A stretch of 64,000 nt of DNA, taken from assembly GCA_033964015.1 (NCBI GenBank), contig CM066914.1:12329831-12393830 (forward strand). The letters are read 5' to 3'. Shown one piece after another: positions 25,088 to 37,648 of the stretch. The translations under genes were made by a program, and so were the position numbers. The notes under the pieces are model-generated. The model was not told where the DNA came from. It ran no database searches and saw only the letters and a list, made by a program, of their open reading frames with translations. The DNA is from Scolanthus callimorphus. Taxonomy: Eukaryota > Cnidaria > Anthozoa > Actiniaria > Edwardsiidae. The stretch's first letter is position 1. Each line of letters starts with the position of its first letter.

Positions 25088-25819
25088 TTGCAATTTCCAA
25101 TGTTGCTAAACAGGAAATTGTCTATAGATAACTTTTTTAAAAATATGTAAAATATCCACGCAAAAAAAAATAGTGCACAAATCTCGCACATTGTGTAGAC
25201 AAAGAATCAATGTACATAATGTGAAAAAATAGTGTGAATTGATTGAAACAAAACGTGGGTATGACGTTTTGAAAACACACAAAAATACAAATGTACCGCT
25301 CCTCATACTTTGAGGGGCTCTCCTGAAGCGACTTTTGAAAGTGGCCCCCTTTGGTTTACAGACTTTGTTAACGCGTCAATGGTCTGTTGAATCCTGTTTA
25401 CTACGTTCAGGAATATTTATTATTAAGTAAACGAACGCAATTTAATATCTCACATAGCCGCCTTAAATCTAATTAATATGCAAATCTTTCGGCACATCCC
25501 GATAGCCTCCCAAGTTTTGTTGCGTCACGGTTTTTTCTTGACTTTAGGCCTCAATTACTCAAAGAAAATGGAAGAATTTCAAAAAAGATCTGCCCGACAA
25601 AATTGTAGCCTGGTCGACGCTCTTTAAGATGAATAGCTTCATTTGGCCAGGTACGTAGAAGAAAGCTTAAACCTAAGCCCTAATACTCAGGAGCGTAGCT
25701 GAGTTTGGAGGCCTGTAAAATGTGTAAATACTTTTTTTACAGCCTGATACTTGCATATGCTGTAGTGTCGTCCCTCACCTACTTAAATTCTGAAGGCTCG
25801 CCAAAACAGCTAAAAGCAC

Positions 25820-27010
25820 ACCTAGGTAACGCCTAAAGTCCTCCCTAAATTGTTCAAACATTGGTGAAAAGTAGGTTTTGTGTAGCTTATATTTCCCTCG
25901 CGTTGCATCCTGGGACCTCGAAACTTGAGATACGGAGAAGCCTTTGAGAAGCCAGCGTCTAGACTACACGACTGACTACGGGGGAGGGGAGGTAATTTTG
26001 CTTTTCCTGAGGAAATACATGTCTTCAAAGTAGGTCTTGGATAAGGGCACAGGGTTTTTTTAGAGGATATTTTTGACGATAAGGTTAATTTTCTCTAGCC
26101 CATATTTCTCTCGCGTTGCATTATGGGACCTCTAAACTTGATATTCGGACAGGCCAGCGTCTAGACTACACTGCTGATAAGGTGTAGCTTATGCATCAGT
26201 CAATTGACATCCCGGCCCGCCGCCCCCCGGGACAGGGTGGGAGAGTAACGCGGTGAGGCCGTCTATATCATTTTTCTAGTTGAAAATAAGGAATGAAATC
26301 TAATATATGTCGTTACAAGAGCATGTTTATCTTGGCAAGGACAAATGAAAACCGCCCAAAAACCCTCTAGTAATACGCCTGGAGGGCAGTCAATATATGT
26401 TCGAAAGAAATGAGCTCGAAGTTACAAGCTGCATAGAAATTTGTAATTTGGGCTGCGCTTCGCGCACATATGAATAATAATAATTTCGTCCTTTGTAGCG
26501 CATGAAGAATAAAACCAACAGGCCTTTTACTGGTTTACTACATGCAGAAAATAAAACGTTTATCTTTTATCTGAGGCTTGATGATGAAATGCGTTTATCA
26601 AAGTGAGGGCACGTGTTGCAAAAGTCCCCGGGGAACGGAATTCCCGGCTATGTCCCAGGGGTCGGGTGGGGGGGGGGCGTGATGTAAATTGATTGGTGCA
26701 TTATATTTCCCACGCGTTGCATTATGGGACCTTGAAACTCGAGATTCAGACAGGCCATCATCTGGTGTACATGATTGACAATGATAAGGGAGGTAATTTT
26801 TCAACCAGGAGAAACAAGCCTTCAAAGTAGATCTTCGATAATGGCACAGGGTTATAGATTTTGTGTGGCACATAGTTCTCTAGCGTTGCATTTATGGGAC
26901 CTCGAAACTCGAGATTCAGATATTCTGGTGTACACGGCTGAAAATGATAAGGGGGATGTAATTTTGCAACCCTGAGGCTCGAAATACAAGCCTTCAAAGT
27001 AGCCTTTGCA
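25820..27010. repeat. Array of four diverged GCGTTGCAT repeat units
   Basis: Units centred near 25.9, 26.1, 26.7 and 26.9 kb share GCGTTGCAT, TGGGACCT, AAACT(C/T)GAGAT and AAGCCTTCAAAGTAG words in the same order. The open frames here exist only because the repeat happens to be open. The interrupted spacing suggests an old tandem array broken by insertions. Confidence 0.6.
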
Positions 27011-27108
27011 TCAAAACGTAAACTTTTAAGAAAATCGCTACCTCGACTTTGAGGCTTAACGCTCTATAGCTAGGACAGGGTATAGGATACCCTTTTCAAC
27101 CAGGAAGC

Positions 27109-28085
27109 TTTCCAACTAGGCTGCGAGTGTAAGCATAGATATCCTTTAACAAACTCTCTGCAACGCTCGCAACTCTTGTAACGGTTGCAACTAGGTACTG
27201 GGCAGAGTCACTTTGAAACTAGGTGGCTGAGTAGGCCCCTTTTGCAACTAGGCTGCGGGTGTAAGCATAGATTATCCTTTAACAACTCTTTGCAACGCTC
27301 GCAACTCTTGTAACGGTTGCAACTAGGTACTGGGCAGAGTCACTTTGCAACTAGGTGGCTGAGTAGGACCCTTTTTGAAACTAGGCTGCGGGTGTAAGCA
27401 TAGATATATCCTTTAACAACTCTCTGCAACGCTCGCAACTCTTGTAACGGTTGCAACTAGGTACTGGGCGGAGTATAGATAGTCACTTTGCAACTAGGTG
27501 GCTGAGTAGGCCCCTTTTGCAACTAGGCTGCGAGTGTAAGCATAGATATATCCTTTAACAACTCTCTGCAACGCTCGCAACTCTTGTAACGGTTGCAACT
27601 AGGTACTGGGCGGAGTATAGATAGTCACTTTGCAACTAGGTGGCTGAGTAGGCCCCTTTTGCAACTAGGCTGCGAGTGTAAGCATAGATATATCCTTTAA
27701 CAACTCTCTGCAACGCTCGCAACTCTTGTAACGGTTGTAACTAGGTACTGGGCATAGGTACTGGGCAGAGTATAGATAGTAACTTTGCAACTAGGTGACT
27801 GAGGAGGCCCCTTTTGCAGGCTTTTGCAACTAGGCTGCGAGTGTAAGCATAGATATATCCTTTAACAACTCTCTGCAACGCTAGCAACTCTTGTAACGGT
27901 TGCAACTAGGTACTGGGTTAGCAGTACTGGGTAGAAGTACAGAAGCACTTTGTGCAACTAGGCGGCTAGTCCCCTTTTCCAACTATGCTGTGAGCATAGA
28001 TATCCTTAATTGCAACTAGGTACTGGAAAACAAGGTGCTGGGTGACCAGTAATGGGTAGAAGTACACTAGGCTGCTGTGAGTGTA
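27109..28085. repeat. Minisatellite, unit ~131-163 bp, about six copies
   Basis: Successive starts of the AACTAGGCTGCG(A/G)GTGTAAG segment occur near 27113, 27244, 27380, 27522, 27664 and 27827, followed by degenerate partial copies to about 28085. The unit itself contains shorter repeated words (GCAACTAGG, GCAACGCTCGCAACTC). There is no coding frame, and spacer identity is too high and unit size too large for a CRISPR. Confidence 0.85.
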
Positions 28086-29793
28086 AACATAGATACCAAC
28101 CTTTGCCTGTCATCCTTTCCACAGTCCTTTGCGTCCCTCTTATGGACGACTGGGTATGATTCAGTGTGTGTGCGGGCGAGCGGGCTGGTTGAAATCAAGT
28201 GGGACCCGATTTTTTATGGCACAGACAAAGATAACTCCCAATGCATATTATAATAACAAGCAAGAATAAATTTATAACGCACAACTGGAACGGTAATGCA
28301 GGTGTGTATAATGTATCTGTAGTTTCAATTCACATGTTATAGTCTATTAATGCATATTTCCAAAAAATATTATGCAAACACGAGTAGCCAATCACAGAGT
28401 AGTTTGTTCATGTACCGGATGACTCTTTACTTTTGATTTTTATGTTTTCTTGTGTGTTTCAACTGCGCAAAAGAAGCTACTTCAAAACACAAAACAAGAT
28501 AGAAGTGGCCTCTGCTAAGCAGGGAAGGGTCTGATCATTGTGAGGAAAATATGCAAACATTGCTCTGTTATTAATTACAAAGCCCTGTCAATTTCCAGAT
28601 CATCTGAGCTTTATAATTATTATTCTTATTATTTATTTGCCTGATTTGTCTTGTTTTCATGTTATCAGGTAGATGGAACAAATCCTGAGACGTCACTGCC
28701 ATCCGTGCCCTGGTTCATGAATATTTAAAAACTCCACAGTTATAACAACCATAACACCATTTGCTTCACATGGCATAGCAAAGCACAATAAAAACATTAA
28801 TCAGGTTTCGGATATTTACTCAATATTCTTTTGCTTAGTAAATAGGTAAATGACAATGAAACCATTCCCGACACTGCTAGTGAAGCCATAATCAGCATTT
28901 ATTTCAGGCTTAATATTGATTTGTATTTGTATCTGAAATAAAGTGTTTGTATGGTGACTGGTTTGTTTACTTTATTTGATTGATTAGTGTCTCATTTTAA
29001 CATGTAAACACAGTGACAGTACAAACATTGTACAGGGGTCATTATTATTTTTCTAATAATTGATTAGAAAGTGCTGCCTTCGTGTCTAATTTTGCTTTGT
29101 TCAGGGTTACAATCTTGATTAGGCCTCTTCGCTGTGTGTTTTCCTTTTCTGGCTTTTAGAAACAAGTTTAACAGCCATAAACGAAGTAAAAAAAAATAGC
29201 GCATTTTGTTTAAGCTGTAGGTACAGAAGTGTGCCATTTTTTAGGGTAGCTTGCTTGCTTTATATATAAAACAAAGACCAACCAGAAGCAGGATTAACGC
29301 CAATGTTTCGGACATTCATTCCTTCATTGTTCGAACGTCATCCTCGCATCATAACTCCTAGGAATCTCGTACAGAAAACAGGGCTCTCGACAAGATATAG
29401 TACGCTGTTTTTATCATTTCCTTCTATGAAGAAGCCATTACCTCCTTGCCAAGCGTGTAAGCTCTGTCAGGGCTTTTAGAGTTGGCATTTGTAAGCAGTA
29501 ACTGGGAGTTTATCGTAGTGTCGGCGGGTATCGGGTCGGAACGAATGGGAGCCAGAAAATAAACCAGCCACAAATCAACAAATCGCGAGTTAAAAGTTGG
29601 ATTCTTCTTTCATTCATAAAACTCTGCTACTAAGTAAGCATTTTGAGTGAAAACTAGGACAATCACTTTAGAAATGTGGACCTCCGAAGCCAGAGAAAAG
29701 GATGGGCTTTTTTCCGCCATTATTTTCCTTGAGCATGAGAGAGGTGATACCGCTGAAGAGTATCGCGGGCAAGGTGATAACCCAGTTTTTCCG
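28086..29793. other. AT-rich spacer upstream of UBE2Z
   Basis: No supported exon or repeat. The region becomes GC-richer after about 29700, approaching the UBE2Z promoter. Confidence 0.4.
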
Positions 29794-29811
29794 TGACGTC
29801 ATGTGACGTCA
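29794..29811. promoter_or_regulatory. Two perfect CRE sites
   Basis: TGACGTCA occurs at 29794-29801 and again at 29804-29811, starts 10 bp apart, about one helical turn. They lie about 380 bp upstream of the UBE2Z start codon. CREB/ATF proteins bind this palindrome; use at this locus is inferred. Confidence 0.55.
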
Positions 29812-30187
29812 CGATCTCAGATCAGCTGGTTACACTGTGCAAGAATGCCAACCCTCGCGGGTTTTACAAGGGAGTCACAATATTTTTCACCACTGGCACT
29901 GAGTTCTGTGTGTGAACATTTTCCAAATTTAGTGCGGTGTATTTTCTCCTGATTTTCTCATTCATGGGGCAATTTTCTCATAGTAGCCTTTGTATTTCGT
30001 CTGAGACCTTACCACCAGCAAATCATACATATGTTGATGTTACGTGCCTGCCCTGCCCCATGTCGCTGGGAACTGGGGCATTATTTCATTATTTATTTGC
30101 GTCGCGTTTTAAGTTAGCTAGAGAGCCCATCCGACAAGCTGCCGAGTTTTTCGCATGGCGCATGCGCAGATTAGACCAATAATTTCA

Positions 30188-30199
30188 AGATGGCGGACG
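30188..30199 (+). promoter_or_regulatory. YY1-type motif overlapping the UBE2Z start codon
   Basis: AAGATGGCGGAC matches the known AAnATGGCGGC downstream promoter motif bound by YY1. It spans the initiator ATG, so the same bases encode the first residues (MADE). The FBXL4 uORF start shares ATGGCGGACGAAG. Confidence 0.5.
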
Positions 30200-33100
30200 A
30201 AGATTCGGACTTCCTTTCTTCAACATCGAATGCTTTATGGGATCCACTTTGCTCCAAGGACTGGGATAAAGAAAATGTTACTCCACAATGTGTACTAAGG
30301 ATTAAAAGGTTAGTTCTCTTAGCCGTTATGCCTTTTAACATTAATAAAATGCCGAAAAACGCAAAGCTCGCAGGATTCTGATTCATCTGCATTCTCTACT
30401 CTAGCCTTCTTTTTCTGCAGATGGTCACTATTTTTCCTGTATTTGCTTTTGCCAGGTTTAGATCTTTTTGTCCAGCGTAACATTTCTCTTCCTTAAAGGG
30501 CTGTATTAAATCGCCCATCCCCTAGAATAATGAGCTAGTTCTCCCCTTCAACGATATCTCTACATTCAGTGTTTTAATTTAAGATTGAGCTTAAATTTTT
30601 ATTACCGCGCTAATGCATTAAAATTTCTGTGCGATTATGAAATATGCTTTCTATATTTTAAGTCAGTATGTCACCACGGGTTATCAGAGTTAGTCTTTCA
30701 ACATGAACGAATATGGTTTGCTGCCTGTTTGCCAATTTAGTAGTCTGGCCTGTTTGTTTCCTGTTGCTCCTTTTTAGAAAGCACATTGTCATTGAGATGT
30801 CCTTCAAGATTTATATCTGAACCTGTTTGTGAACTGCCTGCTCATAACTAATTTCTCAACAATTTATGTTAAGACTTATTTTATAATAAAGGGCATGCTC
30901 AGTCACATAATTTTTCTCAGTCTCTGGGTTTTTCTCGGAATATCACATTTTGCTATACTTGTTTATGTATTTCCTTTTTTTGTTCACTGTAAATTATATA
31001 TGTGTTGAACATAGAAAGGAACACATTGGAGCCATCAGTTTATGCACTTTTGCATTACAAGGAAACTTAGATTTGTAAAAAAAAACTGTGATAATCTTGT
31101 ATTTTTTCCTCATTTCCAAAAAGAGGAGCTTACCAATTAAGCTTCATTTCCATGTTTTAAGTGTCGCTCATGCTTAAAATGAGAGAGAGAGTTGGCATCT
31201 CTGGAACTCCCTGTCTCACAAATTCTTTTTTCCATTGATCACATCTGTTGATGAGTATAGTCAAATCTCCACTCTACGAGTTACCCTTCATTATGAAATG
31301 AAATAAGAAATGATTCATGAAATGAAAATGCATTATGTGAGACTCTCACAATTTTTTATAATTGTCATACACAAAAATTGTTCAGGAATTTTCAAACATT
31401 TACTGTATAGAATCTCTCACTGTGTTTTAGCTTCTTGTGTGGTGATTCTGTGAGCAAATACCATTATGACAAGCATGTTTTACATTTGGTCTCTTCCAGT
31501 TCTGAGAGTTCCAGTAAAGTCCTCTGTGCTTTATTAAACTGTGAAACTGTGACAAGATCTATGCCAATTAAGTTAATACATTTCTTTTCAGAGATATTAT
31601 GAGTATATATAATGAGCCACCCCCAGGGATGTGTATTGTACCAGATAAGATGACATAACCAAGGTATTGTAATATAAGCCTTTGCTATTTGCAAGCAATG
31701 TGTGTATGTAAATATGTTTCTTAAATTTTAATAAAGATTGATTGATTGAGGTACTTGTTACAGCCAAAGACCCTAAACTGCCCCCCCCCCCCCCCCCCCC
31801 AACACAATAATTGGATATCCATTATTCGATTTAATAATGCAATTGGCTTGGGAAAACGTCCTTCAATTTGAGCTGGGTTTTCGGTTTTTGATTGGATGAT
31901 AGACAGCAGGCTATGTGCTTCTTTGAATATCCCTGATAGTACTGATTAACAATTTCTTCTCCAATGAATGAGAGGGAGGTTTACCAAGCTCATAAAGTCT
32001 TCCCTGCTGGTTCCTTGCTGCCATAGTTGTAACACAACTCTCAAAACAAAAGGCTCCCTGTAGATTTTTCTATGCCCAATCAAAAATAGAAAACCCAGTT
32101 TAAAATTTAAATAATGCTGAGTGCATTATTGAATAGAATGATGGATCCAATATTCCACGAATCAACTCATTATTGTGCTCTAGGAGGATGCTTCATCATC
32201 TTTGGCTGTAAATTAATATAATTTTGAAAGGGTCCATGACCAGTGATATGATGAAGGGAAGGAGAACAAATAGGTATGCATGGCCTGTAAAATATGGCTA
32301 TTAATATTGATCCCTGAACAATAATGCGCTGCTTTTTATGTCTTTGAAATTGAGAGACTCCTCAAAGAAGCTCAAACATGTTTTACCATATACAAATCTG
32401 TTGCATTAACTTAAATTTTTTATTGCATAGATTCAATGCTAACAAAAACAAAGGAATGCAGCATAGGCTGGACAACTTGACACCTTTCCACATTTCCACG
32501 AAGCAAAAATTCTGTGTGAATCGAGTAAAAATGGAGCAAATTTTCACTCAATAATTTATTTAAACAGTGACCAAAATTTTGTTGAAATGTGTCTCATTTC
32601 TTTTTGCCCACCACAGTTTTCAAGCGATACCATGTATGTAAATACAATGCTAAATAATTCAATAAATTGAATTGAACGGCTGCAGGCCTTATGTGTCTAA
32701 AAAATTGACTTAAGATATGGAAACATTAGCAAGGCAAATTAGTAAAACTGTGATGTTTATCTACAGATTCATGCATTAATAACAGGACCCTTCGATACTC
32801 CATATGAAGGTGGTTTCTTCTACTTCTTGATACGCTGTCCTCCTGACTACCCTATCAGACCTCCACGGGTTAAGTTAATAACAACAGGAAGTGGTCAGGT
32901 TCGGTTCAACCCCAATCTCTACAGAAATGGCAAGGTCTGCTTGAGTATTATAGGGTAAGAAAACACTGCACATATTTTACAACTAACAGTACATCATTTG
33001 CTCTAGCATTAAACTGTAAGATAGAACAAGGTTTTATGAGGCAAGATACTAGATGTTTTTGCTGGTTGTTTGGCCTGCAACATCTAGCATTTTCACATGA

Positions 33101-36100
33101 AACAGTGTTAAACATGGTCCTCACAGCTTTGTTTACCCAGGTACAGTTAGAGACGGCTATCAATACTATCAAAAAGGACATAGGGATGTACTTAAAAATT
33201 TAAACAAAACTCTTGCCTGTTGCCTCTTGCCTGGTAATCTGTGTATTATCTTTATTCCACCCTTTCTTTTCTGTTTTGCTTTTATGCTTAACTTTCAGCT
33301 ATTAAAATTACAGAGAATGACAGAGTTGTAAACCAATCCTCTCTTGATATTAATATTGCTATTAAAATTTAATGATGGAGGAAAAAATATAATACCTCAA
33401 TAGTCTATGTCTTGTTTCATTAATACAAAATCTTTAACCAGTGTCAAGCTAGCTTCCCTCTACAAATGGAACGTCCAGCTATTTTTTTATAGAAGCTTCC
33501 CAGACAATGCATCCCCCCCTCCCCCCAGGAAATTGGACATTCCAGGGGAGTGGAACTCAGTTTACAACCTTATAAGGAATGGTCCATGCTTAGCATACAT
33601 ATATCCAGTCCTGGAAGCACATGATGGTAGCATAAGAGATGCTTGATGCTTGAGTCTATGTTATAATAATTTCCTATCCAATAACTGTATTTTCACTGGA
33701 AATCCAGGGGTTAGGTGCATTATACAGTAAATTCCCACCATGGTAGGGGTATGGATCCTGGAATTACACACCATGACTGCAGATGGCTGCTTTCTTGTTT
33801 TCAGGACATGGTCTGGTCCAGCATGGAGTCCTGCTCAATCCCTTTCCAGTGTTTTAATATCCATTCAGTCACTTCTAAATGAGAAGCCCTACCATAATGA
33901 ACCTGGTTTTGAACAGGTATGGATTGCATGTAAAGATGATATATCATGCATGTACCTTCCCTTATAATGCAGGTCTGCTATATAACACCTGATCTGTTAG
34001 CAGGGCTTAGTTCACATTGAAGGACAGGTGCAAGAGCAACAAAATTGAGACTTTGATTCCCTTCCCTTTGCCCTTGCATCTAGTGGGAATCACACAGAGG
34101 CAAGTAAAACAAAATAATTAATGCTGATGTTAGACAAGCATCTGTGTCACTATGATTCACACTTACCGTGCACTTTTTTCTGCATTTTATTTTACTCTTA
34201 AATCATACTCTTAACAGGTAACATTATTTTTTGTCTATTAAAGGAAAGACAGGCTGGAGATTGCAAAAGATATAATGAATGTATTCAACATGAAACGCTA
34301 AGAGTAGCTGTATGTGATATGTTGGAGGGGAAGATAAAATGTCCTGTTGCATTAAGGTCAGCATGGTGTAAACTTGATACTGGACATGCTTGTGTTAAAT
34401 TCCAAGGGCATATTTATGGTTGGGTGGGAGTGAGGGGCTGTCTTCCCAGATTTTTGATAATTTTACACATGAAGTATTTGTATTTGCCCCCACCCCTCCC
34501 CTCTTGAAAATGTCCTGGACCCCTGGAATCAGTCCAAGTGAAAAGGACCTTGTGCCACATTTTGTCAGAATTCTTTGAAAAATTGTTTAGAAAGCCTTGA
34601 AGTATTTGTGACGTATCTTTGCTTTGGAACATGGAACGAAATATTTCCATCAATGTATTGGTTCTGATTGATGTAGTGACGTTACCTTAGATGTCTAAAA
34701 AGGAACCTAATGCTATATTGCAAATGGTGGGTCTTGTAAACAGTTTTTATATTATCTAGTTACTGTTGGAAAAATGATCTTTTTCATAATTAAACGTTTT
34801 ATTTATTTATTTTTCAGGGATGTGATGGAGAAGTCATTTCCAGAATTTTATGACTACTACTTATCAGTCATTAGTGAAAAATCTAATCTTAATGGACAAA
34901 ACATGCAGGTAGGCCAATAGCACGGACAAAACAATATTTCTTGTATTGTATATTTGGTATTTTATAGGATTATTCAAAGCTTCAGGAGGCTAGATTCCGC
35001 TAAGAAAATAGCACGAAAAAAGCGATATCGCACGAGTCGCGCAGCGACGAGGGCGATATCGCCTATTTAAGTGCTATTTTCGGCGGAATCTACCGACTGA
35101 ATGCTTTGAATATACCGTTTCCGGGAAACGTTGTCACCCAAAAAGCGTATAAGCTTGAAGCGCACAGGATGACGGGGGAACCTAAACTGCTACTGTGTGA
35201 TCTGAATTCAGACAGTTATCACAACCACAGGTGAAATGATTAAATTTCAGCACATTTCCAAGCATGTTTGTTTGTAATATTTTACAGAAATTCAAATAAA
35301 CCTTTACCCATACTGCCTAGCGCACCAAGCTTATATGCTTTTTGGGTGACAATGTATCCCGGAAATGGTATATACTTGAATCCTATGATATCTCGTCCTC
35401 AATTTACACAAAAAAGAGATATCATAGGATTCTATTGTATATTTGGTGGTATTCCATTCCATCACTGCACTGTCTTTCGGTTGAGGCAATATGGCGAGGT
35501 CCAATCTCTCAATACACTACATTATTATAACTTTGGCGAGCATTGTGGCGTATTATCCGGGCTCTAATGAGCATTTTGGCGGGCTCTAATATATTAGAGC
35601 CCGCGCGAGTCAATCGGCGTTATGATTCTCGCCATAAATTCTCGCTTTTGTACTCAATGCTCTCCAAAGTTATAATAAAAGTTAAAATATGTTTTATCAA
35701 CTATATTGTTATACCAAAGCTGATCACGAGGGACAGGGACATAAAAAAACAACTGGGCTGTTCTCAGTGACAACTCACTACAATATATAGAGGATATTAC
35801 ACGGTGGTGCGAAGATATGAGTTTTATTTTCGAGTGGCAAGAACAATATTTTACGAATGAGCGCAGCGAATGAGTAAAATATTGTTTTTGACACGAGAAA
35901 ATAAAACTCATATCTTCAAGCCAGCGTGTAATTTTCTTTTTATTATATAGACAAACCAGAAAAAAATATTCCAAATTGCACTTTTGTTTTGACCGATATC
36001 CTCACTAGTGAGGATATGGAAAATATGTCACTGAGGACCCGGATGTAGCTTCGTATGAGATCTACGAGTGGCATATTTCCCAGTAAAACACTCGTGTCTA

Positions 36101-36486
36101 TATAATAAGGTATAATAACCCTCATTCGTGATTGTAAACTGCACTTGTAAAAAACTGCAGTCCGCATCTTAGAAGTCAGACATCTCGCAATTTGTAAATG
36201 CTTTGAGCATACGGGATTAAGCGCTATATAATACATACATTTTTTTCACTGCACTGCATCTAAAATATATGCTTTCTATTGTATACTGCGTTACACAAGA
36301 AACAAAAAAAAGTATCAAATTAACTGATGTTTTCATTCATTATCATAGGATCCGTTTGGTGAAAGGCGTGGTATATTTGACTTCCCTAGTCTGCGGACAA
36401 GACTGGAAGAAATCAAGAAAAAACTCGACGAATGCAAACCATCAGCAAGTGTAACAGACGAAGACTCGGATGATAATGATACTTGA
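30190..36486 (+). CDS. UBE2Z: Ubiquitin-conjugating enzyme E2 Z
   Basis: Exons 30190-30308, 31592-31663, 32767-32954, 33805-33916, 34244-34356, 34818-34908 and 36349-36486, all with GT-AG borders, encode about 246 residues. The E2 fold is clear: [13 protein letters not shown], then [16 protein letters not shown], the [13 protein letters not shown] loop, and NGKVCLSI with the catalytic cysteine. The insert [20 protein letters not shown] and the [19 protein letters not shown] segment mark the UBE2Z family, as does DPFGERRG in the last exon. Family knowledge: UBE2Z (USE1) is charged by UBA6, not by UBA1. The protein lacks the long proline-rich N-terminus of the vertebrate orthologue and ends in an acidic tail. 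Exon 2 is one base short near 31647-31649; adding one base restores a smooth D-D-I-T-K join to exon 3, so I read an indel error or allele, not a pseudogene. Confidence 0.95.
31781..31800 (+). repeat. Pure C tract (20 bases)
   Basis: Uninterrupted C run in UBE2Z intron 2. Confidence 0.95.
34969..35112. mobile_element. Short palindromic MITE in the UBE2Z last intron
   Basis: Core ends TAGATTCCGC and GCGGAATCTA (34991-35092) with an outer imperfect ATTCAAAGC pair. The centre repeats GCGATATCGC. Confidence 0.55.
35111..35374. mobile_element. MITE with GTCACCCAAAAAGC ends in the UBE2Z last intron
   Basis: Inverted arms run from TATACCGTTTCCGGGAAACG through TTGTCACCCAAAAAGCGTAT to AAGCTTG, with the complement at 35327-35374. 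It directly adjoins the preceding palindrome. Confidence 0.6.
35525..35675. mobile_element. MITE with TTATAACTTTGG ends
   Basis: Perfect 12-bp tips TTATAACTTTGG and CCAAAGTTATAA, imperfectly extended inward. The interior holds a GGGCTCTAAT/ATTAGAGCCC pair. Confidence 0.7.
35782..35950. mobile_element. Palindromic repeat with GAAGATATGAGTTTTATTTT arms
   Basis: The arm AAGATATGAGTTTTATTTT is mirrored by AAAATAAAACTCATATCTT across a central CGAATGAGCGCAGCGAATGAG-like core. It is the fourth inverted-repeat element packed into the last UBE2Z intron. Confidence 0.65.
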
Positions 36487-36662
36487 ATCACTAGCTGACG
36501 TTACCATGGCAGCTGACATCATTACAGGGCAGGTCCTTGTTCAGACCTTCCCAGCATTCTTTTACTTCTAACGACCAAGCAATTCACGCAACAAGCATTG
36601 AAAAAGCTGAGCTTAATGGATGAAGCAGTGGAAGTTATGCCAAAAACGAGCTCAACCCCTTT

Positions 36663-36668
36663 AATAAA
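36663..36668 (+). terminator. UBE2Z polyadenylation signal
   Basis: AATAAA lies 177 bases after the UBE2Z stop codon. Confidence 0.6.
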
Positions 36669-37648
36669 CCCTTAAGGAAAACAAGTAAACAAATCCGCTG
36701 GCTTTTTCCTGTCATTTATCGCCCCTGGTGACCTAATGATTTATCGCTGCTGGTGACCTTATGGACGCGAAGTACCCCTAATTTTTGAGCATGGACTTTT
36801 GAGATGATATGCTCGGTCCAGGAGCTTGCGCAGACGCTGGTTATCCATTTTATATACCCTTTTTTCTTGCCTTATGTATAGATGTATATTAAGTTAAAGG
36901 GTTCAGATTTAGTTATGTGAAAATGTAAAATATACAATAGAAACCGCTATGTGATATAACTCGTTTGTATTTTGAGTTCAGTTCAGGGAAGGGACTAGCT
37001 TTGCTTCAGGTACATGTTCAGAAACAGAAGTAGCGCTCAGTTCAGAACATAAACAACCACTAAATTAGCGTTGTGTGAGAACTGCATTCAGAAACCACCT
37101 AAAAGTCGGCTCACAACAAATTTCCTTTTGAATACCATAGCTATATAGTTAACAAATATCTTTTTATTGGCTTGGGGCAGCTTTAATCGCGGAAAATTCC
37201 TGTTCACAGAGCGCACATTTGGGGTTGTCATAGCCTGCGCAGCAAGCGTTCTCGTAGAGTTTTAGGGCAGAGAAACCGGGAGAAAATGGGGGAGCGTAAT
37301 AGAACGGGCTACGCAGGCTAGGGTTCTCAGAATGACCTTTTCGTGTGTGTGCAAGCGTTCTTGTAGAGTTTTAGGGCAGAGAGACCTGGAGAAAAATGGA
37401 GGGTTCTCAGAATGACCTCGTTTTCATGTGTGTGCCGCGAGAATTCGAAAGAATTCAGGAAGGCCGTGCGCGCGCATATTTCTCTCGTCTATGATATCAT
37501 AGATGTTGATCAATTTCTTCCTGCGAAATTCAAATGGACGAAGTAAATACGTGGTGATTTCCCGCCTTGTGGGAACATGCGCCTTTCCTGTGGGGAAACA
37601 AGTTCTTTCCCTCGGGAAAGCATTTGAATTCCACAATACGAACCCGAG
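36669..37648. other. Spacer with a tandem duplication
   Basis: Two copies of GCAAGCGTTCT(C/T)GTAGAGTTT plus GGGCAGAGA (37231 and 37350 areas) form a partial tandem duplication. GCCTGCGCAGC and GCTACGCAGGCTA words flank the first copy, suggesting a small transposon. A CCCTCGGGAAAG word near 37610 recalls the 1781-1908 hairpin. Confidence 0.4.

Noticed and set aside
25822..26997. Several minus-strand ORFs of 68-91 residues
   Set aside because: They are translations of the four diverged GCGTTGCAT repeat units.
27109..28085. Possible CRISPR-like array
   Set aside because: Units are 131-163 bp, spacers are not unique, and the genome is animal.
29937..30182. 81-residue ORF just upstream of UBE2Z
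   Set aside because: No ATG at its start, no family resemblance, and it lies in the promoter region.
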